Position numbers and translations under genes: made by a program. A stretch of DNA of 64,000 nt from Halocatena marina (GTDB lineage Archaea; Halobacteriota; Halobacteria; Halobacteriales; Haloarculaceae). Positions 36,320 through 45,401 of this stretch are shown here, in pieces. Location of the stretch: positions 1,240,001 through 1,304,000 of the forward strand of contig NZ_JALLPK010000001.1 in the NCBI RefSeq assembly GCF_023276375.1, read 5' to 3'. Below the pieces are notes generated by a model that searched no databases, was not told the origin of the DNA, and saw only the letters and a list, made by a program, of their open reading frames with translations. The first letter of the stretch is position 1; every line of letters begins with the position of its first letter.

Positions 36320-36715
36320 TTATCCCGTCTGTCTGGGATGAGGACGAGCCAATATGTACTGCCAGAACCAGACTCCTGCCACTGATCCGAGAAAGCCAGC
36401 AACGACATCGGCGTACTCGGGTTTCCGTCCTGGAATCCACTGCTGAAGGGAGTTGGTGATAACACCGTGGATGGTCGAACTGCCGACGGCAAGGACTGGC
36501 GCAGTACGTCTGCTACATTTGGCTTCGAGTGCCTTCACGAGCGTTGTCGAAAGCCCAGCGTGACCTACAAAATGAAGGAATTTGTCCGGACCGAAGCGCC
36601 CGAACTTTCGATAGCGGAAGGGGGATGGCACCATTGACCCGACGAATAGAATAACAGCAATGATTATTACTGGAATCCAACAGGATTGTGACGGGCTGTT
36701 CAGTGGTTTTTTCAT
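36320..36715 (-). CDS. VanZ-like membrane protein
   Basis: 131 aa with four membrane helices and the VanZ-type sequence PDKFLHFVGHAGLSTTL after the first helix, then GVITNSLQQWIPGRKPEYADVVAG before the last. VanZ-like proteins are small, of unclear biochemical role (the founding member affects teicoplanin resistance). An in-frame ATG at 36757 would add 14 residues; 36715 gives a normal MKKP start. Confidence 0.75.
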   Translation of the reverse strand: MKKPLNSPSQSCWIPVIIIAVILFVGSMVPSPFRYRKFGRFGPDKFLHFVGHAGLSTTLVKALEAKCSRRTAPVLAVGSSTIHGVITNSLQQWIPGRKPEYADVVAGFLGSVAGVWFWQYILARPHPRQTG

Positions 36716-36921
36716 GAGTATCCTACAATCGGTAGCAACTTGGTGTTCTGGCCTCATTGCAGTTTGTGAAAATAATTTCTAATCAACACATCATATGCCG
36801 CGCTGACCGGCGCTGTCGTCTGTCGCCAACACCAAGAATTCACTCGGAGAATGGCACAGTGGTGTCTCTACCTGATTGGAGTCAAAAGAGCACTCTTCCC
36901 CCGAAAGAGTGCTGTTGTCGA

Positions 36922-37422
36922 TCATCCCATCGTTTCTCTGTCTGTTCGACGTGTTAGGAACGTTCGGTGTCCAGCAAAGTGATCGTAGACGCCACCGAGG
37001 ACAAGTCCATAGACTAGATACGCGAACAGCGTGATGATCAAGAGCGGAAGATCTTCAGCAAATGTCTCACCACCGGCCCAAATACCGTAGAGAACAGTGA
37101 CGACGTATCCTATCCAGAGAATGAAACCAAAGACGGCTCCATGAGTAAGCCCCGACTCACCAGGAAGTCCCCACGTAAAGCCTCCAAAGAGGAGTGGCCA
37201 TCCGAGAGCGAACAAGATAATAAACCAAAAAAATGTCAACCCCGCCGCTGTGAGGCTTCCCGCTTCACAGTATGGTGGACCTCCAATGGCACACAAACTC
37301 GTGAACGTGGCAAAGACGAAGATTTTGGTGCCGCTGAGAAGGAAGTCCGTGATGAGCAAAAACACCGCCAGAACGACTGTGGCAACGATTCCGCCGCCGA
37401 TACTACTTCGGGCGGGGTTCAT
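36922..37422 (-). CDS. Hypothetical four-helix membrane protein
   Basis: 166 aa with about four to five helices (the first, GIVATVVLAVFLLITDFLLS; later GAVFGFILWIGYVVTVLYGI and LIITLFAYLVYGLVLGGVYD). A charged tail ends at Gly166. Resembles a haloarchaeal membrane family often found near stress genes, but I cannot name it. Between a VanZ-like gene and a Usp gene. Confidence 0.7.
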   Translation of the reverse strand: MNPARSSIGGGIVATVVLAVFLLITDFLLSGTKIFVFATFTSLCAIGGPPYCEAGSLTAAGLTFFWFIILFALGWPLLFGGFTWGLPGESGLTHGAVFGFILWIGYVVTVLYGIWAGGETFAEDLPLLIITLFAYLVYGLVLGGVYDHFAGHRTFLTRRTDRETMG

Positions 37423-37640
37423 ACGCTGTCTACGGTTTCAACGATGAAAAAACTAGCACAAATGCCTCATAATTGGAATCAACGTAAGTGTATGACCGAT
37501 CAATCCCTTCTGAATACAGATCGAGGTAAAATGTATGGGTTGTGCGTGCCACAGGCGGGTTCAGGTGCTATACTCGATGACAATGACTTTTGAACCAAAC
37601 TTTTTGACGCTTGATGACGTATCAAAGCGAGTGGTGCAAC

Positions 37641-38060
37641 ATGTACGACACCGTACTTGTTCCGGTGGACGGAAGTAATTCAGCGAACCGGGCAGTCGAA
37701 CGAGCACTCGGAATCGCACAGAAGTTCGACGCAACTGTGCACACAATATTTGTTGTTGATACGACGAGGTATGGCGAATCAACACTCAGTAGCTCAGACC
37801 TCGTACTCAACGATTTAGAGACCCACGGTGCTTCGCTGCTCGAAGAGGTTGTAGATTCTGGTGACGATATGGGCATCGAGATAGTTCAACAGATCCGTCA
37901 CGGTGCTCCCCATCAGGAGATCATTACCTATGCTGACGAAATCGGCGCTGACGCCATTGTCCTTGGATATCAAGGACAGTCACACGAGCTTGCGGGCCAT
38001 ATCGGTAGCGTTGCTGACCGCGTCGTCAGGACTGCAGGCCGACCGGTGATGATCGTATGA
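37641..38060 (+). CDS. Universal stress protein (UspA family)
   Basis: 139 aa single UspA domain: MYDTVLVPVDGSNSANRAVE, and the nucleotide motif GYQGQSHELAGHIGS, which fits G-2x-G-9x-G-S, so ATP binding is likely. The ATG at 37641 is preferred over 37611 because the family begins at the first beta strand. Confidence 0.92.
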   Translation: MYDTVLVPVDGSNSANRAVERALGIAQKFDATVHTIFVVDTTRYGESTLSSSDLVLNDLETHGASLLEEVVDSGDDMGIEIVQQIRHGAPHQEIITYADEIGADAIVLGYQGQSHELAGHIGSVADRVVRTAGRPVMIV

Positions 38061-38753
38061 TGGCGTCTGTGTATCTGGAAAGGCTTTTTCAGTGGATCCA
38101 TCATTGGTTGGGAAGACGGAAATCACGCCCACCTCAAACAATATCAAAGGAACAAACGATCAACCACAGTTAGAGTCCACCGGCATAAGCGATGTTTGAT
38201 CACCAATGACCTGTTCGGTTATTCACAACCAACATTACACAATTACAGCTGTAAATGCAAGGGTTTCCCTCAAACCAGATTGAATCCGTGCGTGGAATAG
38301 TGTGTTTTTTGTTGAACTGAATGTTGTAAGTATTATCGCTATTACAGGATCTGGACAGCGTAGTCGCCCCACGAGCCATCTCGGGTGTGTCATTGGAAAT
38401 ATGGCTACTATTATATATTAAAATCGAGCTTGCCAGAGTAAGCCTATCAATGTCTACTCTGATCGTGTAATGAGCTGTTGGCGTTCCTCGTCGTCTGCCG
38501 CGCATATCGTCAGCTTACGGATGAAGGTGTTGGCATGGCCTTGCCGAGATTCAGCCGTCACACAAGGACGTAGCGGCCGAGACGATACGAAGTATGCTGC
38601 AATCGATCGTGGAAGTCCCGTTCATACAATTGACAGGAGGACTTATTCTATTCGGCACTAATTAATGAGTGGTGGAAGCAGAGATAAGGATCTCAGGTTT
38701 CCACGGACAAACAGAGACATAGTAGAACACAGCTTGATTAGGTAATTACAACA
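38061..38753. other. AT-rich spacer
   Basis: 693 bases with no convincing gene. A short frame around 38545-38660 reads AEIQPSHKDVAAETIRSMLQ then a hydrophobic IVEVPFIQLTGGLILFG; it may be the tail of a lost membrane protein gene, but has no start and too little sequence to call. Confidence 0.4.
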
Positions 38754-39200
38754 ATGACAGAAAACGTTCTCATTCCAGTCGATGGGTCGCCACTGTCGTT
38801 CAGAGCGCTTCGTCACGCATTGCGAGAGTATCCAGACGCCTCGATCACTGTGCTACACGTAGTCGATCTCTTCGAACCCGGCTACGGAGCACAATTTGAC
38901 TTTGAGTCTGCCTACGAACCTTTGACTGGCTCTGAAGAGTGGTACAAACGATCTGAAGAGATCACAGAACAGCTCTTCGATGAAGTCAAAGAACACGCGG
39001 ACGAGTACGGTCGTGACGTTTCCACCGTGTCTGAAATCGGCGATCCGAAACGAATCATCGTCGACTACGCCGATGAAACAGAGATTGATCATATTGTCAT
39101 TGGGGCCCACGGGCGCTCCGACGAAGAGCGACCCCTATTTGGAAGTGTCGCTGAATTGGTCGCGCGACGCGCAGCGGTCCCCGTGACACTCATTCGATAA
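38754..39200 (+). CDS. Universal stress protein (UspA family)
   Basis: 148 aa single UspA domain: MTENVLIPVDGSPLSFRAL, and GAHGRSDEERPLFGS fitting the G-2x-G-9x-G-S ATP motif, then VARRAAVPVTLIR as the last strand. It stands alone; a good TATA-like element is not clear in the AT-rich upstream sequence. Confidence 0.92.
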   Translation: MTENVLIPVDGSPLSFRALRHALREYPDASITVLHVVDLFEPGYGAQFDFESAYEPLTGSEEWYKRSEEITEQLFDEVKEHADEYGRDVSTVSEIGDPKRIIVDYADETEIDHIVIGAHGRSDEERPLFGSVAELVARRAAVPVTLIR

Positions 39201-39523
39201 CAGTGTGATCTTTCTTTGAATGGCCTCGCAGTGCTCATAAACTGATTTGGTAGACGAGTGATTGATTGTCAAATATACAATCGCTATCGGTCGAGTACCT
39301 GTGATCAGCCCAATATAGGACATACCCTAACGCAAATTCTCATCGATATCCATCAATTCGTGGTACGTTACGGTGGTGTAAATCAGTTAATCACCTCTTG
39401 TAGACAGTCTTCATTCACTGACACAGCTACGCTTGCCTCGGACGGCTACTCTATGCGCGGTGAATAGTTCTGTCGAGAGAAAGCTTTGATAAACGTTGTA
39501 TGATTGGCTGTGCTAGATCAGTT
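39201..39523. other. Spacer, no gene seen
   Basis: 323 bases between the Usp gene and the site-2 protease, with nothing recognisable besides the expected promoter of the latter. Confidence 0.5.
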
Positions 39524-40687
39524 ATGCGACGATTTCGACTGGGATCGGTATTCGGCATTCCGATTGAACTCGATATTACGTTTTTACTCATCATTCCGAT
39601 CTTCGCCTACCTTATCGGATCGCAAGTAGTACCGACAGCCAACCTTCTCAATATGGTTTGGGACGCTCAGATTGCCCCTCAAGCGTTAGCATCGGGTTCA
39701 ACACCGTGGATTCTCGGCACCATAGCAGCGCTTGGATTGTTCGTCGGCGTCGTTCTTCACGAACTTGGCCACTCTCTCGTCGCGCTTCATTTCGGCTACG
39801 CGATTGAGTCAATCACACTGTGGATCCTCGGCGGCATCGCCTCCATCACCGATATGCCCGAGGATTGGCGTCAAGAACTCTTGATCGCTGTTGCCGGACC
39901 GTTCGTGAGCATCCTTCTCGGAGTTGGTTGTTATCTTATCTTTCTTGTACTCCCCGAGACCTTCTATGCCGGTCGTTTCGTCCTCGGGTATTTGGCAATT
40001 CTGAACGTCGCGCTCGCTGCATTCAATTTGCTACCGGGATTTCCAATGGACGGCGGACGGGTCCTGCGCGCGCTCCTCGCTCGCACACGGTCGCACCGGC
40101 GCGCCACCCAGATCGCTGTGACCGTCGGTAAGGGATTTGCCCTCTTCCTCGGATTTATCGGTCTCCTTGGATTCAATATCATCCTTATCGGAATTGCTTT
40201 ATTTATTTATGTTGGTGCATCGAGTGAAATGCAACAACAGTTACTCGAGGATGCGTTCAAAGGCGTTTCTGTACGAAAGATTATGACGCCAGCGGAAGAT
40301 CTCGATACTGTTGCCGCAGGAACGAGCATTTCAGAGCTACTCGAACAGATGTTTAGACAGCGCCACGTCGGCTATCCTGTCGTTGATGATGGCACTGTTG
40401 TCGGCATGATTACGTTAGACGACATCAGTTCTGTGCCCCCCGTCGAACGCGACGCTATTACTGCCGCCGATATGATGGAAACCGATCTCAAGACGATTGC
40501 AACCACGGCCGACATCATTGATGCACTGTCTGAACTCCAGCGCAACAAAATCGGCCGGCTACTCGTTATGGATACTGATGACGAACTCACCGGTATGATC
40601 ACTCGAACAGATCTCACACGAGCGCTATCGATTGCTAATCAGATTGAATCAACTGACTATGCGAATAGCAGACAGAGAAACTCTTGA
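39524..40687 (+). CDS. Site-2 protease (M50) with C-terminal CBS pair
   Basis: 387 aa intramembrane metalloprotease. Zinc ligands His79 and His83 with catalytic Glu80 in HELGHSL, and the third ligand Asp176 in NLLPGFPMDGGR. About six helices span residues 10-235. Two CBS domains follow (about 245-380: VRKIMTPAEDLDTVAAGT and ADMMETDLKTIATT), which usually sense adenine nucleotides. Family members cleave membrane-bound regulators. An in-frame ATG at 39500 is an alternative start; the conserved MRRFRLGSVFGIPIELD supports 39524. Confidence 0.92.
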   Translation: MRRFRLGSVFGIPIELDITFLLIIPIFAYLIGSQVVPTANLLNMVWDAQIAPQALASGSTPWILGTIAALGLFVGVVLHELGHSLVALHFGYAIESITLWILGGIASITDMPEDWRQELLIAVAGPFVSILLGVGCYLIFLVLPETFYAGRFVLGYLAILNVALAAFNLLPGFPMDGGRVLRALLARTRSHRRATQIAVTVGKGFALFLGFIGLLGFNIILIGIALFIYVGASSEMQQQLLEDAFKGVSVRKIMTPAEDLDTVAAGTSISELLEQMFRQRHVGYPVVDDGTVVGMITLDDISSVPPVERDAITAADMMETDLKTIATTADIIDALSELQRNKIGRLLVMDTDDELTGMITRTDLTRALSIANQIESTDYANSRQRNS

Positions 40688-40939
40688 GCCGTCTCTCAGA
40701 TGCACCGGCGAGAGTCGCGCCACAATCGCAGACCGGAATTCACGCAAATGATCGTATCTACATGAATCGGCGCACGGACGATCACAGCCAGATCTCCGAT
40801 GAAACGTGAAACTGGACTCCAGCAGCACGACCGGGATCATGTGATTTTCTGTTTATATGGCGCACGGAAATGTTACAGAAACGAGCGTACTTGTGCAGAC
40901 TCCGGTACACATAGGACGTTCGAACTCAATTGTGCACGT

Positions 40940-41470
40940 ATGGCTCATTCCGAACGGATTGCTATTCTCGGTGGTACGTTCACACCAATTCATAGTGGTC
41001 ACCGTGCCCTCTTACACAAAGCTTTCCAAACCGCAGATCGTCTTGAGGGGAGCGACGGCCACGTTATCGTTGGTCTCGTTTCGACTACTCTTGCCAAGCA
41101 GACACGAAGTGATCCATCCCACGCCGAACTGCTCGGTTCCTTTCAAGACCGACGGGAAAATCTCGATGCCGAACTTAATCGGATGTCCGATGCTTACACT
41201 GCAACCTACGAGATCATTCAGTTAGAAGATACTTTGGGCCCTGCTGCAACACGTGAAGATGTGGATGCGCTTGTCATTTCTCCAGAGACAAAAGCTCAAC
41301 GTCGTGCTCACGAACTCAACCAACGCCGCATTGATACCGGCCTCCAGCCGCTTGAAGTTCATACATCTCCATTTGTTATCGCAGAAGACGGCGTCCGAAT
41401 CAGCAGTACCCGCATTCGAAATGGAGAAATCGATGTTCACGGACGTGTGTTGGATTCCTCTGAAGAATAG
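40940..41470 (+). CDS. Archaeal phosphopantetheine adenylyltransferase-like protein
   Basis: 176 aa nucleotidyltransferase of the CoaD-like archaeal family, which makes dephospho-CoA from phosphopantetheine and ATP. Nucleotide motif GGTFTPIHSGH (HxxH spacing His18-His21) near the N-terminus and ISSTRIR (154-160) near the C-terminus are both present. A long in-frame extension to 40799 precedes it without family resemblance; the ATG at 40940 starts right before the first strand. I rate the enzyme class as sure and the exact substrate as likely. Confidence 0.88.
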   Translation: MAHSERIAILGGTFTPIHSGHRALLHKAFQTADRLEGSDGHVIVGLVSTTLAKQTRSDPSHAELLGSFQDRRENLDAELNRMSDAYTATYEIIQLEDTLGPAATREDVDALVISPETKAQRRAHELNQRRIDTGLQPLEVHTSPFVIAEDGVRISSTRIRNGEIDVHGRVLDSSEE

Positions 41471-42068
41471 TTAAGGCTGATAAACACATCATGTCGTGTA
41501 TCGATTCTATAACATTGTTTATTTATTATGTACTAGAATTTTATATGTGGGAGATAATCTAATGATTATCGATGATCTTTGAATAACAACTATAGTCACA
41601 TTTTCTGAGTAAGATGTGATCGCACGTACGCACCATCAATTCACTATCATTATATGGGCGATACTCTTTGGACAATCCTTTTAGTGGCCGCTATACAAAT
41701 TCGGCGGCAAACGCTATCAAAGCTAGAATAAACAGTATATTCATTCGGAGCTAGTCCAAGTAATAACATAAAAATTACAGACATATTATTTGTACTGTCA
41801 AATCATTTCTTATTTATGACTGAACATTCTACCGCGTGTATAGTTCAGCGTATACAAAACCGTAGAGTTCATTAAGTATTGATTGCTGATACATCATCGA
41901 ATATATTGTATTCTAAATAATAGGCTCGACCACTGATCGAACGATGAATGGAGAAGTGGTACACAAGTGAATCAAAATTTCACTCCGTATCGTCGTCCCC
42001 GAATCGATTTTTGAACCATCCACTGTCGATGATCTCCAAACACGGGAATATACGGCGTCGCTATCAGA
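41471..42068. other. AT-rich spacer
   Basis: 598 bases, strongly AT-rich, between convergent genes. No gene, repeat or RNA recognised. Confidence 0.5.
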
Positions 42069-43238
42069 TTAGACGGTATCGTTGTTCTCAACCGCTTTCA
42101 CTCCGGAATCGCTGTCTCCATTCGAAGAAATGCTCTCGTCGGTTGAGGTTGACACAGCTTTTGCGTCGGTCGAATCCTCCGTTGTCACACGCACATCTCG
42201 TTGCGGGAACGGGATTTCGATACCGACATCCATCAGTCGCTTGTAGATCGTCCGATTGAGTTTGTGGTGGACTTTGACAGCCTGCGTCGGTGCGCGCACC
42301 CAACAAAAGAGTTCGTATTGGAGCGCCGAGTCTCCAAACTGACGGAACCGCATACGTGGCTTCGGGTTGTCGAGGACAAGCGTTTCATCGCTTGCTATCT
42401 CTATAATAAGCTCTTCAAATGTGTCGATGTTAGTGCCGTACGCAACCCCAATTGGAACTCGAAGCCGCTTTCTCGTCTCTGGTGCTGACTGATTGATCAC
42501 TTTCGCAGCGTTGAGAATCGAATTCGGAACGGTGATGAGTACCTCATCACGCGTCATAAGCGTCGTCGATCGCACCCCGACGTTGACAACGGTCCCCGCC
42601 TCTCCGGTGTCCAATTTAATGTAATCGCCAAGCTTGTACGTGTCGTCGAAGTAGAGCGCTATACCGCCGAAGAAGTTTGCGACGGTATCTCTTGCAGCGA
42701 AACCAACTGCCATGCCAGCGATTCCCGCAGCGCCCAACAGTGGTGAGATGCTGTAACCCCACACAGAGAGTAACGTCGCTATAGTGCCAGCAGAGACAAC
42801 GAGCGTCCAGATATTCGAAAAAATGGGAGCAAAGTCGAACCGAGAATCTTTTCCTTTCACCTCGTCGACAATTCGATTGACGATGCGATTTGCCGCGAAG
42901 GCCCATGCAAGCAAGATGACCGACAACGATGGTCTCCCGAAGAAATTATTTATTTGTCCATCTGTTAGAATTACATTATCAACTACTGATGGAATCTGTG
43001 TCAGCAAAAACACTCCTGTCAGTGCGGCTGTGAGGACGATCGGAATCCGGAGTTCCTCGACGAGAATATGATCGTACTTTGTCTCCGTACGCTTTGTGTA
43101 TCGCAACAGCGACCTGAGCACGATAAATTCGAGAACCACTGCAACACCAATAGAAATTCCAAGCAATAGCACCGTCGCCTGCCACACACCAATTTCTCCA
43201 AGCAACTCGGTCAAACTTCTGCTAACGACATTACCCAT
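42069..43238 (-). CDS. MscS-family mechanosensitive channel
   Basis: 389 aa. Four or five helices; the pore helix and beta domain are seen in LLGAAGIAGMAVGFAARDTV, ANFFGGIALYFDDTYKLGDY and GTVVNVGVRSTTLMTRDEVL, all MscS hallmarks. A variable acidic Ser-rich tail of about 40 residues (from DSTDAKAVST) closes the protein. Opens on membrane tension after osmotic downshock, which matters for a halophile. Single gene. Confidence 0.92.
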   Translation of the reverse strand: MGNVVSRSLTELLGEIGVWQATVLLLGISIGVAVVLEFIVLRSLLRYTKRTETKYDHILVEELRIPIVLTAALTGVFLLTQIPSVVDNVILTDGQINNFFGRPSLSVILLAWAFAANRIVNRIVDEVKGKDSRFDFAPIFSNIWTLVVSAGTIATLLSVWGYSISPLLGAAGIAGMAVGFAARDTVANFFGGIALYFDDTYKLGDYIKLDTGEAGTVVNVGVRSTTLMTRDEVLITVPNSILNAAKVINQSAPETRKRLRVPIGVAYGTNIDTFEELIIEIASDETLVLDNPKPRMRFRQFGDSALQYELFCWVRAPTQAVKVHHKLNRTIYKRLMDVGIEIPFPQRDVRVTTEDSTDAKAVSTSTDESISSNGDSDSGVKAVENNDTV

Positions 43239-44041
43239 TACTCGCTACAGGAATAGCCCCAAATTAAGAGTTCCTACCCTGGTGCAGTCGATCGATTTTT
43301 CCAATAACCACGCCGATTACCACTCAAGTCTATCCGTGCCATGGGTGGGAAAATCGTTTCTACCATCTGTTCGATCACTTTGTGAACCTCGACAATGTGG
43401 AGCAAAGAATGGCACCTGTACCACTCGCGAAACGTATTAGATGGTTCAGAAGGGATAATATCTATAGTCTTAAGTGCACTGAATTATTGGTCTCTGGGGT
43501 AGAATTGATTAGTTTAGTATTCGCTGTTGCACTCGGATATATGGCAATCTCTGATGAAGTAGTCACTCTAAACCTATTTAGTTGTCCTCAGTGTTGTACT
43601 GTTGCCCGGTTTGGCGTTCGAACGTCGCCATATTGATTGGACGTAGCGGAGAGAACTGTTTGGACACATTCTATAAGAGTATTGGTATTTAGTACTAGTG
43701 TGGTCGTTGTCGAGCACTGATCGTGCTTTCGGTACCCTGCACTGTGAACTTCCCTCCTCTCAATGTAGTCTATACACGCGTGAGCACGTCTATTATGAGC
43801 TCCGTGTAGAGTGAATTTCCTATACGAGACGAGAGAAAAGGGCGCTGAACAGGTCTAGATAGTTGTGGGTGACAAGAAAGAGAGCTTTCTGTTACGTTCA
43901 CGACGGCAATCGGGTGTACGGACTCCATTCGAACAGATATGTACTACTGGAAATTTTTACAATCGAAATTTAGAGCCACTATAGAAACTATTAAGTGAGT
44001 AATGAACGGTTCTATTTGTATATTCGAAATCAACCGTGACC
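43239..44041. other. Spacer with one doubtful small frame
   Basis: About 800 bases. A GTG-initiated 84-codon frame at 43382-43636 contains one plausible membrane helix (ELISLVFAVALGYMAI) and a CPQCC motif near its end, but has no recognised family and AT-rich codons; I leave it unannotated as a gene. The last 60 bases should hold the promoter of the AsnC/TrkA-C operon. Confidence 0.35.
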
Positions 44042-44821
44042 ATGCCAGAACCAGAAACTGACTATCGGCTCGACGACATTGATCGTCGTATCCTTTATGC
44101 ACTCATGCAAGACGGGCGTAATACGACCGCCGCCTCGATTGCTGATACAGTTAATGTGTCGGGGGCGACCGTTCGAAACAGGATCCAGAACCTCGAAGAA
44201 CGGGGCATCCTCCGTGGGTACACCGCACACGTTGACTTCGAACGGGCCGGTGGAAAGCTCGTGAATCTCTACTTGTGTAACGTTCCAATTCCAGAACGCG
44301 AAGCACTCGCTCACAGATCCCGCGCGATTCCCGGTGTCGTCAACGTCCGAACGCTGATGACAGGTCGTGAAAATCTTCATGTCGTTGCGATTGGTGAGCA
44401 TACCAAAGATCTGCAACGAGTCTCTCGAAATCTCTCGCAACTCGGCATCGAAATCGAGGATGAAGATTTGATTGAAGACGAATTCTTCAGCCCGTATACA
44501 CCGTTTGGCCCGGATGACGACCAACAAACCGATGAACCAGACGACTTCATCAGCCTCACGGGGCAAGCTAACATCATTCAACTGACCGTCCGATCGAAGG
44601 CTCCGATCGCAGGCCATAGCCTCGAAGAAGCGAGTGATCAAGGTATTCTCGACAACAATACGCTCGTCATCGGTATCGAGCGAGATGACCAAGAACTCAC
44701 ACCTCACGGCAACACGGTCGTTCATCCAGATGACATCGTTACCGTGCTCTCACGGAAGAACACTGACGGAACAGCACTAGAGATCTTCCGCGGATCCAAC
44801 GCTGAGCCAGCTGAGCGATGA
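44042..44821 (+). CDS. Lrp/AsnC regulator with C-terminal RCK_C (TrkA-C) domain
   Basis: 259 aa. An AsnC-type winged helix (DDIDRRILYALMQDGRNTTA, then GATVRNRIQNLEERGIL) and an AsnC ligand-binding half end near residue 150. An RCK_C domain (about 175-255: LTVRSKAPIAGHSLEEASDQ, HPDDIVTVLSR) follows. RCK_C domains bind small ligands such as cyclic di-AMP or nucleotides in potassium and amino acid transporters, so this protein may couple ligand level to transcription of the permease operon it heads. GTG at 44036 is an alternative start. Stop overlaps the next small gene (ATGA). Confidence 0.9.
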   Translation: MPEPETDYRLDDIDRRILYALMQDGRNTTAASIADTVNVSGATVRNRIQNLEERGILRGYTAHVDFERAGGKLVNLYLCNVPIPEREALAHRSRAIPGVVNVRTLMTGRENLHVVAIGEHTKDLQRVSRNLSQLGIEIEDEDLIEDEFFSPYTPFGPDDDQQTDEPDDFISLTGQANIIQLTVRSKAPIAGHSLEEASDQGILDNNTLVIGIERDDQELTPHGNTVVHPDDIVTVLSRKNTDGTALEIFRGSNAEPAER

Positions 44822-44988
44822 CACGACTACCGTGGAACGGAACTCATGTTCGACGCTGGTTCGTTCGTAATACAGTTTACCACGAGTATCAGAACCGCGG
44901 AATCAATTTCATCTCCGACCCCGAGATCGAGTCGCGTCCAAACGACACTGTGGACAAACAGCAGCTCCGGTCTACTATAAATCGATGA
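44818..44988 (+). CDS. 56-aa protein coupled on both sides in permease operon
   Basis: MTRLPWNGTHVRRWFVRNTV begins at an ATG that overlaps the regulator stop by 4 bp. Its TGA overlaps the ATG of the next Usp gene, again by 4 bp, so it is framed by two ATGA junctions. Basic N-terminal half, acidic and polar second half (ISDPEIESRPNDTVDK), no membrane helix, no cysteine. Such exact coupling at both ends is strong evidence that it is translated. Function unknown; it may modulate the regulator or the transporter. Confidence 0.65.
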   Translation: MTRLPWNGTHVRRWFVRNTVYHEYQNRGINFISDPEIESRPNDTVDKQQLRSTINR

Positions 44989-45401
44989 GCAAGTCACTTA
45001 CCGAATCGATAATCGTTCCGATCGCTAACCAAGAAGACGCCCAAGCAACGGCGACAGCCCTCGAACCGTACGATGTCGGTGATATTACCATCTTGTATGT
45101 CGTCGAGAAAGGCGAAGGAGTCCCCGATAAAACTCCGGTTGAACAGTCCAAACAAGTTGCTAGTGAGTCGTTCGATATCTTCAAAGAGACGTTCCCCGAG
45201 GCCAAAACGGAAACCACATATCAACGTAACGTAGTCGCGGGAATCATTGAGGCTGCACGAGACGTTGATGCGAGCGCGATCGCTTTCCGACCTCGGGGTG
45301 GTGCCCGAATCCGCCAGTTCCTCGCTGGGGACCGCTCTCTCCGTCTGATTACCGAGGCGGAACGACCAGTTATTGCCCTCTCCGTGGAGGTGGATGAGTA
45401 A
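44985..45401 (+). CDS. UspA-like protein with altered nucleotide loop
   Basis: 138 aa with a Usp fold: SLTESIIVPIANQEDAQATA, strand DITILYVVE, and the helix IIEAARDVDASAIAFRPRGG. The ATP motif is not conserved (RPRGGARIRQFLAGDRS in place of G-2x-G-9x-G-S), so it probably does not bind ATP in the usual way. Its stop overlaps the permease start (TAATG). Likely an accessory subunit of the transporter, whose own C-terminus carries two related domains. Confidence 0.85.
   Translation: MSKSLTESIIVPIANQEDAQATATALEPYDVGDITILYVVEKGEGVPDKTPVEQSKQVASESFDIFKETFPEAKTETTYQRNVVAGIIEAARDVDASAIAFRPRGGARIRQFLAGDRSLRLITEAERPVIALSVEVDE

Noticed and set aside
38545-38660. Short protein-like frame before a Usp gene
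   Set aside because: No start codon and under 40 codons; cannot be told from chance.
43382-43636. 84-codon GTG-initiated frame with one possible helix
   Set aside because: No family, AT-rich codons, weak start; kept only as a note in the spacer entry.
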